Below, piece after piece: positions 52,878 through 62,109 of a stretch of DNA of 64,000 nucleotides. Source of the stretch: Bifidobacterium saimiriisciurei (GTDB lineage: Bacteria > Actinomycetota > Actinomycetes > Actinomycetales > Bifidobacteriaceae); NCBI RefSeq assembly GCF_010667655.1, contig NZ_WHZU01000014.1, positions 26,737-90,736 on the forward strand. Direction: 5' to 3'. Under the pieces are notes generated by a model that was not told the DNA's origin, did no database searches, and worked only from the letters and a program-made list of their open reading frames with translations. How positions within the stretch are numbered: position 1 is the first letter of the stretch; the number at the start of each line of letters is the position of its first letter. A program made the translations under genes and the position numbers.

Positions 52878-54740
52878 CTACTGCGCGGCCGTCTGGGAAC
52901 GCTGGGCGCGCACGGCGTCGGCCCTTGCGGCGCGGTACATCGCGCCGACGAGCGACGCACGCCACTTCGACCATCCGTATTTCTTGGTGATCTGCTCGCC
53001 GGCGGTCGCGCCCAGCGACGAGCCGTCGGCACGCGTGAGATCGAACAGCATGTCGAGCATCAGCGGGTCGTTGCCGAGGCGCGCGGCCAGTTCCTCGGTC
53101 GCCTGCTCGTCGTCGGGGCTCTTCGTGGAGGCGAACTCCGAAAGCGTCAGATGCTCGCGCACCAGCGTCGTCACCATATCAATGGTCTTCTCGTCGAACA
53201 GCATGCGCTTCATGATCGCCGGCACGTGGCGCGCGCCCTCGGCCGCATGGTCGCTGATGCGGGGGCGCTTGCCGATGTCGTGCAGGATGCCGGCCATGAG
53301 CAGCACGGTGTAGTGCTCGTCGTCGTAGCGCTCGCCGGTCGGTGCGCTGCGGTCGAGTCGCGACACCACTTCGACCATGTGCCGGTCGATGGTGTAGCGG
53401 TGCGCGGCCGAGGCGGACGGACGGTTGCGGATGCCCAGCCATTCGGGGATCAGACGGCCGGGGATGTCGACGAAGTCGAGCTCCTCCCACGTGCGCAGCA
53501 GCGCCGGTCCGGTGGCGAGCAGCCTTACGAAGCGGTCGCGTGATTCGGGCGTCCACGCGGTGTCGCGCAGGGCGCAGCGCTTGATGTTCGTCAGCGTGCC
53601 CGGAGCGATGGGCAGATCGTTTTCGGCGGCGGCGACGGCCACGCGCAAAGCGAGCGTACGGTCCTTGGTCGGGTCGGCGCCGGGCGCGAGCACGGCCTCG
53701 CCCTCATGCCTGGCCACGCCTTCGGCGATGATGTCGAAGCGCGGCGCCTCACGCCGTCCGCCTCCGCGGGGCTGGAACATCTGGAAGAACGAGAACCGCG
53801 GCTGCTCGTGCGTGAGCGAATGCGCGGCGCGCGAGGCCGTGGAGTCGAGTGCGAACGCGATGCGCCGGCCGTAGCGGGCGAGCACGGTCTGCATGTTCTC
53901 GATGGATTCGCCGTCGCGCTGGTCCGGGTCGGGGATGGTCGGGTCGCTCAGGCCCATCATCTTCGCCACCTTCACCTGATAGGCGGGCAGCAGCATGTTG
54001 GTGTCCTTGTTCGCGGCCAGGTGGATGCAGTCGCGGGCGTCGAGCAGGTGTTCGACGGCATCGTCGTAGCTGCCGTGCGGACGGTCGGCCAGCCACGAGG
54101 TCGCCAGCGCGGAGACGAGCACGGTGTCGCGCAGGCCGCCGCGGGCCTCCTTGATGTCCGGCTGGTTCAGATACGGCAGCTGGCCGAAGCGGTCGAAGCG
54201 TTCCTTGGCGGAGTCGGTGAGTTCGGGCAGGCGCTTGCGCGCGGCCTTGCGCCAGCGTTCGAGGATGGAGTCGGCGGTCCGGCGAATCAGGTCGGTGTCG
54301 CCGGCGACGGGCAGCACGTCGAGCCATCCCATCGCGGCGGGCAGGTCGGAGTCGGTCACGGCCTCGCACTGCTGCCGCGTACGGACGGAATGGTCGAGGT
54401 CGAGACCGGAATCCCACAGCGGATACCAGAGCTTGTCGGCCAGTTTGGTCACGTTCGCATCGGAGATCGCATGCGAGTCGTAGATGAGCACGAGGTCGAG
54501 GTCGGAGCAGGGGCCGATCTGGCGTCGGGCCAACGAGCCGACGGCGGCGAGTCCGACGCCGTGGTCGGGGGCGTCGGCGCCCATCGACGCGATGGCGTCC
54601 GCCCACAGCTGCCGCAATGATTCGAGTACGATGTCGACGCGCCTGGCGCGCTTCGCGGCGCCGTCGCGATATACGCCGTCATCGTCCGGCTGGCTGACAG
54701 CGACCAGCTTTGCTTTGAGACCATCCACTGCAGAGGCCAT
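52878..54740 (-). CDS. glnD: PII uridylyl/adenylyltransferase GlnD, without ACT domains
   Basis: This protein has 620 residues. The nucleotidyltransferase domain has GS at 68-69 and Asp80/Asp82 in CSDLDL. A helical middle part is followed by an HD domain with LLMAGILHDIGKRPRISDH. It ends soon after the HD domain, so the two C-terminal ACT domains of classical GlnD (about 890 residues in E. coli) are missing. It modifies and demodifies the adjacent PII protein. GGACAGGATA lies before the ATG at 54740. It forms an amtB-glnB-glnD operon. Confidence 0.9.
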   Translation of the reverse strand: MASAVDGLKAKLVAVSQPDDDGVYRDGAAKRARRVDIVLESLRQLWADAIASMGADAPDHGVGLAAVGSLARRQIGPCSDLDLVLIYDSHAISDANVTKLADKLWYPLWDSGLDLDHSVRTRQQCEAVTDSDLPAAMGWLDVLPVAGDTDLIRRTADSILERWRKAARKRLPELTDSAKERFDRFGQLPYLNQPDIKEARGGLRDTVLVSALATSWLADRPHGSYDDAVEHLLDARDCIHLAANKDTNMLLPAYQVKVAKMMGLSDPTIPDPDQRDGESIENMQTVLARYGRRIAFALDSTASRAAHSLTHEQPRFSFFQMFQPRGGGRREAPRFDIIAEGVARHEGEAVLAPGADPTKDRTLALRVAVAAAENDLPIAPGTLTNIKRCALRDTAWTPESRDRFVRLLATGPALLRTWEELDFVDIPGRLIPEWLGIRNRPSASAAHRYTIDRHMVEVVSRLDRSAPTGERYDDEHYTVLLMAGILHDIGKRPRISDHAAEGARHVPAIMKRMLFDEKTIDMVTTLVREHLTLSEFASTKSPDDEQATEELAARLGNDPLMLDMLFDLTRADGSSLGATAGEQITKKYGWSKWRASLVGAMYRAARADAVRAQRSQTAAQ

Positions 54741-54772
54741 TATCCTGTCCGTTTCTCCTAAAAATATCGAAA

Positions 54773-54802
54773 GTCCCCGTGACGGCGAACCGTCGCGGGG
54801 AC
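54773..54802 (-). terminator. Stem-loop between glnB and glnD
   Basis: GTCCCCGTGACGG (54773-54785) and CCGTCGCGGGGAC (54790-54802) pair with one mismatch and a CGAA loop. On the minus strand TTTCGATATTTTT follows. It would reduce glnD expression relative to amtB-glnB. Confidence 0.7.
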
Positions 54803-54851
54803 CTCTTTCATCAATCAGAACGGTCAGAGCGGTACTCGACCGGTCTGACAA

Positions 54852-56478
<1,627 letters not shown>

Positions 56479-56617
56479 GAATACCTCCCTCTCTCTTGTA
56501 CAACTCCCGATCTCTTCGGTCGGGTCTTACTGTCCGTTTCGTTGTTTCGGTCCCGCCCATGGCGAGAACCATCGTCTGTATGAAACGACGCTCGGATTTC
56601 CCCAGCAATTACGCCGT

Positions 56618-56652
56618 GTTACGGAGGTGTTAACCGAAACGGGATTCGTTAC
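56618..56652. promoter_or_regulatory. GlnR-like repeats upstream of amtB
   Basis: GTTAC at 56618, GTTAAC at 56629 (11 bp on), GAAAC at 56636 and GTTAC at 56648 resemble the GTnAC/GAAAC half-sites bound by actinobacterial GlnR. They lie 140-175 bp before amtB in the 56479-56827 gap. The site is tentative. Confidence 0.35.
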
Positions 56653-56725
56653 ATTGCCCAGGTCGTGTTTTCACGATCGTCGGACGACCGAAAACGTTGC
56701 AATTCGTATGAAGGAGGATAATATT

Positions 56726-56816
56726 CGGCCCCGCCGCGGCGATGACGCCGCATGCGGGGCCGATAATGGATACGGGTTCGCATTATGGCATCGGAATGAT
56801 GTCCATAATGCGAAAC
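56726..56816 (-). terminator. Two hairpins after ftsY
   Basis: CGGCCCCGC/GCGGGGCCG (56726-56762) and GGGTTCGCATTATGG/CCATAATGCGAAACC (56774-56816, one mismatch) lie just beyond the ftsY stop. They probably terminate ftsY. Neither has a long T-run. Confidence 0.6.
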
Positions 56817-56827
56817 CGAGCGTCTGC

Positions 56828-58147
56828 TCAGCCGAGAATGCCGTCGACGAAGCCTTCCGGATCGAACGGGGCGAGGTCGTCGGGGCCTTCGCCGAGGCCG
56901 ATGAGCTTGACGGGCACGCCGAGCTCCTTCTGCACGCTGATGACGATGCCGCCCTTGGCGGAGCCGTCGAGCTTGGTGAGCACGATGCCGGTGATGCCGA
57001 TGGCCTCGGCGAACACCTTGGCCTGCGCCATGCCGTTCTGGCCGGTGGTGGCGTCGAGCACGAGCAGCACCTCCTCGACCGGCAGCGTCTTCTCGGTGAC
57101 GCGGCGGATCTTGCCGAGCTCGTCCATGAGGTTCGCCTTGTTCTGCAGACGGCCGGCGGTGTCGATGATGAGCACGTCGGCGTTCTGCTCCTTGGCGGCC
57201 TTTGCGGCCTCGAAGGCCACGGACGCGGGGTCGGCGCCGTCCTTCTCGCTGCGCACGACGGGCACGTTCACGCGACGGCCCCAGGTTTCGAGCTGGTCGG
57301 CCGCGGCGGCGCGGAACGTGTCGGCCGCACCCATGACGACCTTCTTGTCCTCGGCGACGAACAGGCGGGCGAGCTTGCCGGCGGTGGTGGTCTTGCCGGT
57401 GCCGTTGACGCCGACCATCATGATGACCGACGGGCCGGCGTCGGCCGGGCGCGGACGGCTGGCGTTGAGCGAACGGTCCATGTCGCGGCCGACGAGGTCG
57501 AGCAGACGGTCGCGCAGCATGCCGCGCACGGCCTCGGGCGTCTTCTCGTCGTTGACGCGGGCGTCCTTGCGCAGTTCCTCGACGAGCTGTTCGCTCGCGT
57601 CGGCGCCGACATCGGCGAGCAGCAGCGTGTCCTCGACGTCCTCCCAGTCGGATTCGGAGAGGTTGTCCTTGGTGAGGATGGAGAACAGGGCCTTGCCGAA
57701 CGGGTTGGCGCTGTTGGCGAGACGGGACTTGAGTCGGGTCAGGCGGCTGGCGGCGGGCTCGGGCTTGACGACCTCGGCCTTGGGGGCGGGAGCGGGCTTC
57801 TCCTCGGGCTCGGTCGGTTCGGGCTCGGCGGCAGGCTCTTCCTCCGCTTCGGTCTCAGGCTCCGCAGCAGGTTCCTCTTCCGGCTTCCGCTCCGTCTCTA
57901 CGGCAGGCTCGGATTCCGGTTCGGTCTCGGCCTCGGGCTCAGAAGGCTTTCCGGTTTCGGCCGGCTGTTCCTCGGTCTCGGCCGGCTTGGCCTCGACGGG
58001 CTTTACACCTTCCGCCTGCTGGGATTCGGTCGCCGGCGGAGGAACGGCGGCGCCACTCTGCTTTTTGCGATTGGCCACAACGGCGACGATCGCGACGATC
58101 GCCACCACGGCAACAATGCCGATAATCAATAACGTCATGCTATCCAT
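56828..58147 (-). CDS. ftsY: Signal recognition particle receptor FtsY
   Basis: This is a 439-residue SRP receptor GTPase. An N-terminal membrane helix (6-26) is followed by an acidic Glu/Pro/Ala-rich region to about 135 with repeated EPEAE/EEPAAEP units, then the NG domain. G1 is GVNGTGKTTTAGKLA, with DTFRAAAADQL, DTAGRLQNKANLM, TKLDGSAKGG and GLGEGPDDLAPF. It targets ribosome-nascent chains to SecYEG. Either of two ATGs, 58147 or 58138, could be the start. Confidence 0.95.
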   Translation of the reverse strand: MDSMTLLIIGIVAVVAIVAIVAVVANRKKQSGAAVPPPATESQQAEGVKPVEAKPAETEEQPAETGKPSEPEAETEPESEPAVETERKPEEEPAAEPETEAEEEPAAEPEPTEPEEKPAPAPKAEVVKPEPAASRLTRLKSRLANSANPFGKALFSILTKDNLSESDWEDVEDTLLLADVGADASEQLVEELRKDARVNDEKTPEAVRGMLRDRLLDLVGRDMDRSLNASRPRPADAGPSVIMMVGVNGTGKTTTAGKLARLFVAEDKKVVMGAADTFRAAAADQLETWGRRVNVPVVRSEKDGADPASVAFEAAKAAKEQNADVLIIDTAGRLQNKANLMDELGKIRRVTEKTLPVEEVLLVLDATTGQNGMAQAKVFAEAIGITGIVLTKLDGSAKGGIVISVQKELGVPVKLIGLGEGPDDLAPFDPEGFVDGILG

Positions 58148-58337
58148 ACCCCCAACCCTATGTGTCGGAGAGGATAATCACGGCGAAAACCCAAATCGTG
58201 GGCGTCCGATTCCACGGCCGGCAATCACAGCCAAAACCCAAACCGTGGATTCACACCGTTTACGGAGCGACGGCCTTCCATCAATCACCGTTTCGGCAAG
58301 GCCGAAACCCGCAGACCGCCGTTCGGTGCTTTCAACG

Positions 58338-58706
58338 CTACTTGGCGGGCCTGCCCTCGGATTCGGCCCCATCACCGGCGACGGCCGCGCCCTCGTTTCC
58401 CTCGCCCTCGACGGCGGAGCCGTCGCGCAGCGCATGGACCTCCAGCACGGAGGAATGGTTCACGTAGACCGGCGTCTCATCGGTGGCGTCCGGTTCGCGG
58501 CCGGCCGCGTCGGAACGCGAACCGGACGGGGTGAAGGCGATGCGCGTGCTCACCACGCGTGGCTTGCGCGGCCCCGACTCCTCGGGATGCTGCATCGTGT
58601 AGAGAAAATCACTGCCATGCGAATCGCGACGTGCCTGACGCAGGACGAACACGATCATCAATACGACTATGGCAATCCATAGGACAATCACAATAAGCAT
58701 CGGCAT
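58338..58706 (-). CDS. Small single-pass membrane protein of unknown function
   Basis: This is a 122-residue protein with a hydrophobic helix at 3-22 (MLIVIVLWIAIVVLMIVFVL), then a hydrophilic tail. The tail includes SDFLYTMQHPEESGPRKPR and an acidic Gly/Ala-rich end. It precedes ftsY by 190 bp on the same strand. No family was recognised. The 58148-58337 gap contains two copies of an AAAACCCAAA(T/C)CGTG motif. Confidence 0.65.
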   Translation of the reverse strand: MPMLIVIVLWIAIVVLMIVFVLRQARRDSHGSDFLYTMQHPEESGPRKPRVVSTRIAFTPSGSRSDAAGREPDATDETPVYVNHSSVLEVHALRDGSAVEGEGNEGAAVAGDGAESEGRPAK

Positions 58707-58877
58707 ACGGTATATTGTGGCAGTTTTTCACGATTCCTCCAGCAGAACGCGCCAATCATCGCCGCTTGTTTACAAGACGGCGCACGGAACGACACGCAAA
58801 CACACGGCCGGACGCGCGGCGAAACGCCTGCGCGTGGCCACGACCGCAATGACAACCGCTCGTGGACAATGGAACAT

Positions 58878-59633
58878 ATGAGCGGTACTTCCAGAATGAC
58901 GGCATGGCAGCGGCGCGAGCAACTCATCGCCGTAGGGCGGTCGCTCTTCGCGGCGAAGGGCTTCGAGGCGGTGAGTGTGGAGGAAATCGCCGCCACGGCG
59001 AAGGTGAGCAAACCCATCGTGTACGAGCATTTCGGCGGCAAGGAGGGCCTGTACGCCGTCGTCGTCGACCGTGAGATGCAGACGCTCACCGAATCGGTGA
59101 TGGAGACGCTCTCCCGTCCTGCGCAGGGCTCACGCCAGATCGTGGAGAACGCGGCCATGGCGTTCCTCACGTATATAGAGGAGCACACCGACGGATTCCA
59201 GGTGCTGGTGCGCGACCGCCCGACCACCGACCCGTCCGGCTCGTTCAATTCCCTGCTTGGCGACGTGAGCATCCGCGTGGAGGACCTGCTCGTCACCGCG
59301 TTCAAACGTCATAAGATCCCAGCGAAGGGCGTGCCGTACTATGCGCAGATGCTCGTCGGCATGATGGTGTTCACCGGCCAGTATTGGGCCACGCATCGCA
59401 AACTCGGCAAGGACCAGCTCGCCGCATACATCGTGAACCTCGCGTGGAACGGCCTCTCCAGCATCGAGGCCAAGCCGACCCTGCGTTACGTCGGCAGCAA
59501 CATCGACAGGAAGGCCGCCAACGCGACGGATTCCGCCTCCGCCAGTGTCGATTCCAACGTCACGTCCACCGCATCCGATGGACGACGTGCTGACGACGAC
59601 GAAATCACGCCCACATCCATCTCAACGGATTGA
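58878..59633 (+). CDS. TetR-family transcriptional regulator
   Basis: This is a 251-residue protein. The N-terminal helix-turn-helix AAKGFEAVSVEEIAATAKVSKPIVYEHFGGKEGLY is typical of the family. The C-terminal ligand domain of about 150 residues is followed by a disordered Ser/Thr/Asp-rich tail of about 45. The start ATG at 58878 is favoured over the one at 58869. The target genes are unknown. It is divergent from the small membrane-protein gene. Confidence 0.9.
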   Translation: MSGTSRMTAWQRREQLIAVGRSLFAAKGFEAVSVEEIAATAKVSKPIVYEHFGGKEGLYAVVVDREMQTLTESVMETLSRPAQGSRQIVENAAMAFLTYIEEHTDGFQVLVRDRPTTDPSGSFNSLLGDVSIRVEDLLVTAFKRHKIPAKGVPYYAQMLVGMMVFTGQYWATHRKLGKDQLAAYIVNLAWNGLSSIEAKPTLRYVGSNIDRKAANATDSASASVDSNVTSTASDGRRADDDEITPTSISTD

Positions 59634-59638
59634 CGGCG

Positions 59639-59866
59639 ATGGATTGCGTCGCAATTCTTGGCATATTGCAGCGTAATCCATCAGAATCCGCCCTTTCTCC
59701 ATGGATTACGATGCATTTTGTCGAAAAAACGTCGTCGTCCATCACGATTTCCGTTCTCTAATTCCAGAATCGTTGAAATTGCAACGTTGTAAAAAATCCG
59801 ATACGTCGATTTTGATGGACCGCAACGCATTTCGTCGAAAATGCAACGGATTCCATCGAACACCGG
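59639..59866. repeat. Imperfect ATGGATT-type repeats between TetR and hydrolase genes
   Basis: GATGGATTGCG and CGTAATCCATC form a hairpin at about 59639-59683. ATGGATTACGATGCATTTTGT (59700) recurs as ATGGACCGCAACGCATTTCG (59815), followed by inverted GGATTCCATCG. The 59634-59927 gap is otherwise empty and relatively AT-rich. Confidence 0.5.
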
Positions 59867-59927
59867 CAATCAGACCCCAACGAACGGATTCCTTCGCGTG
59901 ACAGCCTCCTGCGCTAGGCTCGGTCGT

Positions 59928-61235
59928 ATGGAGTTGCAGTTGATTGACGAGCACGATTACGCCAGGACGATGACCGAGACCGTGCTGCCGGCGTTGGCGG
60001 CCTGCCGCAGCGAGGGATGGATGGAGCCTTCGCATGACGCCGACCTCGCGCCGTTGGATTCGCTGCGAACGGCCCCGACTCCGAGGCAACCGAAGCGCGG
60101 CACGCCCGGCAGCCCGATCTTCGGCGAGCACGGGGAGCTGGCCGAGGTCATCAACAACGCCAAGGAGGATATCAAGGCCGACGCCAGCGCCAAGGCCGAC
60201 GCCATCCGCATCCGTAACGTCAACGTCAACGACAGCCCGACCAACGCACGCTTCGCCGAGGACGCCAACGTCGGCGCCGGCAACGCCGACCGTGCCGCGG
60301 CGAAGGCCGTCGACCATACCGGCCAGCTGCATTACGTCTGCTACGACGCCGCCAAGTTCGACGCCGTCCGCGAGCACGGGGCCACGGCCACGTTCCGCGG
60401 CGCCGTCGTGATCTCGCATGGCTTCACCGAGTTCGCCGAAAGGTTCGCCGAACTGGCATGGTATCTGCTGCTCGACGGCTTCAGCGTCTGCATCCTCGAA
60501 CACCGTGGCCACGGGTATTCGCCGCGCGACGTCGAGGATGAAAGCCTCGTATGGATCGACGACTGGCATCGCTACGTCGACGATCTTGCGAAGTTCTGTT
60601 CGACAATCGGCCAGGATTATGCGCTTGGCTCGCCGCTGTACCTGTATGGTCATTCGATGGGCGGCGGCATCGCGGCGGCGATGCTGGAACGCTACCCCAC
60701 GATCATCGACAAGGCGGTGCTCTCCGCGCCGATGATCGCCCCGAAGACCGGCATGCCGCTGTGGCTTTCGCCGTGGATCGTGGAACTGGCGTGCGCCGTC
60801 GGGTTGAGCAAGCATATCGCGCCCACGCAGCAGTATTTCAGCGAGGATTTCGACGAGCAATTCTATCGCGGTCTGAGCCTGCCGCGTGCCCGCTGGGTGC
60901 ATGACCTGCGCGTGAAGCATCCCGAATACCATACGAATGCGGCCACGTTCGGCTGGGTGCGCGAGGGACTGCGCATGTACCGGTCGGTGCTGCGGCCGTC
61001 GGCGTGCGCCGAGGTGGAGGCGCCGCTGCTGGTGTTCCAGGCCGACAACGACTCGTATGTGCTGCCGCAGCCGCAGAACCGCTTCGTCTCGCTCGTTCGT
61101 GCCGGCGGATGCCCGGCGCAGCTGGTGCATCTCAGGGGCTCGCGCCACGAGATGACGACCGAACGCAACGAGATCATGCGGCAGTACGTCGGCCGGATTC
61201 TCAAGTTCCTGCACACCCCGCTGGCCGAGGAGTAG
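59928..61235 (+). CDS. Alpha/beta hydrolase, lysophospholipase/monoacylglycerol-lipase type
   Basis: This is a 435-residue protein. About 140 N-terminal residues are variable, with Lys/Asp/Ala-rich parts. The hydrolase fold follows with VVISHGFTEFAERF (oxyanion part), nucleophile Ser in YGHSMGGG, Asp in FQADNDSYVL and His in RGSRHEM. It has no signal peptide. TAGGCT lies seven bases before the ATG with no ribosome site, suggesting leaderless translation. It converges on the next esterase with only 2 bp between stops. Confidence 0.88.
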   Translation: MELQLIDEHDYARTMTETVLPALAACRSEGWMEPSHDADLAPLDSLRTAPTPRQPKRGTPGSPIFGEHGELAEVINNAKEDIKADASAKADAIRIRNVNVNDSPTNARFAEDANVGAGNADRAAAKAVDHTGQLHYVCYDAAKFDAVREHGATATFRGAVVISHGFTEFAERFAELAWYLLLDGFSVCILEHRGHGYSPRDVEDESLVWIDDWHRYVDDLAKFCSTIGQDYALGSPLYLYGHSMGGGIAAAMLERYPTIIDKAVLSAPMIAPKTGMPLWLSPWIVELACAVGLSKHIAPTQQYFSEDFDEQFYRGLSLPRARWVHDLRVKHPEYHTNAATFGWVREGLRMYRSVLRPSACAEVEAPLLVFQADNDSYVLPQPQNRFVSLVRAGGCPAQLVHLRGSRHEMTTERNEIMRQYVGRILKFLHTPLAEE

Positions 61236-61237
61236 GG

Positions 61238-61987
61238 CTACATGATCCCGCTGGTGATGTTGTTGTCGAGCAGCCACTGGCGGGTGTCGTCGAACTCGCT
61301 CAGGCTCACGGCGTGGTCGAGCTTCGGATATTCCTTGAGCTTGAGGTACGTGTTCTCCTCCAGCCATGCGCTCAACGCGTTGTGCTGGTTGCGCGGCACG
61401 ACCTGGTCCTTGTCGCCGAACGCGAAGAACACCGGGATCTCAAGCGCCGCAAGCGCATTGTCGTAGGGCGCGGTGCCGGCGACGATGCCCGGCGCCATGA
61501 AGCCGGAAAGGCATACGACCGCGCGGTATCGCCTGGGGTTCGTGCGCAGCAGGTGCACGGCCACGAGCCCGCCCTGCGAGAATCCGAGCGGCACGATTTC
61601 GCGGTCGGCCGGAACGTTCTCCGCCACCCAGTCGTTCACGGCCTTCGCGGCGGCGTAGGCGTCGTAGTCGAGGTCCTCGCCGGTGGGCACGGAATCATGC
61701 AGCCAGGTGTAGCCTTCGGGGGCGTATTCGGCGAACTGCGGCGGCATCGGCATGGGCGCGCGCAGCGACACGTAGTCGTTGTAGGGCGCAATGTAGCCCA
61801 TGAGGTCGGCGATCTCCTGCTCGTTCGACCCCCAGCCGTGCATGATGAGGAACATCGGCTTGGCGGGGTTGGCCTTGCCGTCGCCGCGCGACCATTGCGC
61901 GTGCGTCACCGTAAGCGGGTCTCCGAAATGGCCGGGCACTACGTCGGACTCGCGTCCAATCAGATTCGTCTTCTCGTCGTTAGTCAT
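61238..61987 (-). CDS. Carboxylesterase/phospholipase family hydrolase
   Basis: This is a 249-residue protein with MHGWGSNEQE, the nucleophile elbow GFSQGG, an acidic residue in FGDKDQVVP and a final LDHAVS His. It belongs to the small cytosolic esterase group. TATAGT lies six bases before the ATG, without ribosome site, so it is probably leaderless. It is convergent with the previous hydrolase gene. Confidence 0.88.
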   Translation of the reverse strand: MTNDEKTNLIGRESDVVPGHFGDPLTVTHAQWSRGDGKANPAKPMFLIMHGWGSNEQEIADLMGYIAPYNDYVSLRAPMPMPPQFAEYAPEGYTWLHDSVPTGEDLDYDAYAAAKAVNDWVAENVPADREIVPLGFSQGGLVAVHLLRTNPRRYRAVVCLSGFMAPGIVAGTAPYDNALAALEIPVFFAFGDKDQVVPRNQHNALSAWLEENTYLKLKEYPKLDHAVSLSEFDDTRQWLLDNNITSGIM

Positions 61988-61993
61988 ACAACC

Positions 61994-61999
61994 ACTATA
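61994..61999 (-). promoter_or_regulatory. -10 element implying a leaderless esterase transcript
   Basis: TATAGT on the minus strand is followed by six bases and the ATG. The same geometry occurs before dnaB, galM and the hydrolase at 59928. Confidence 0.5.
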
Positions 62000-62109
62000 T
62001 GTGCCGGCAATCGCGACGACATTCCACAATATGTGCCGTTGGTCACAGTTGCGGCGGCGCATGGACCGAGGCGCGCCGCATGGGCCGCACGGCCTGCGTG
62101 ACGTACGTC

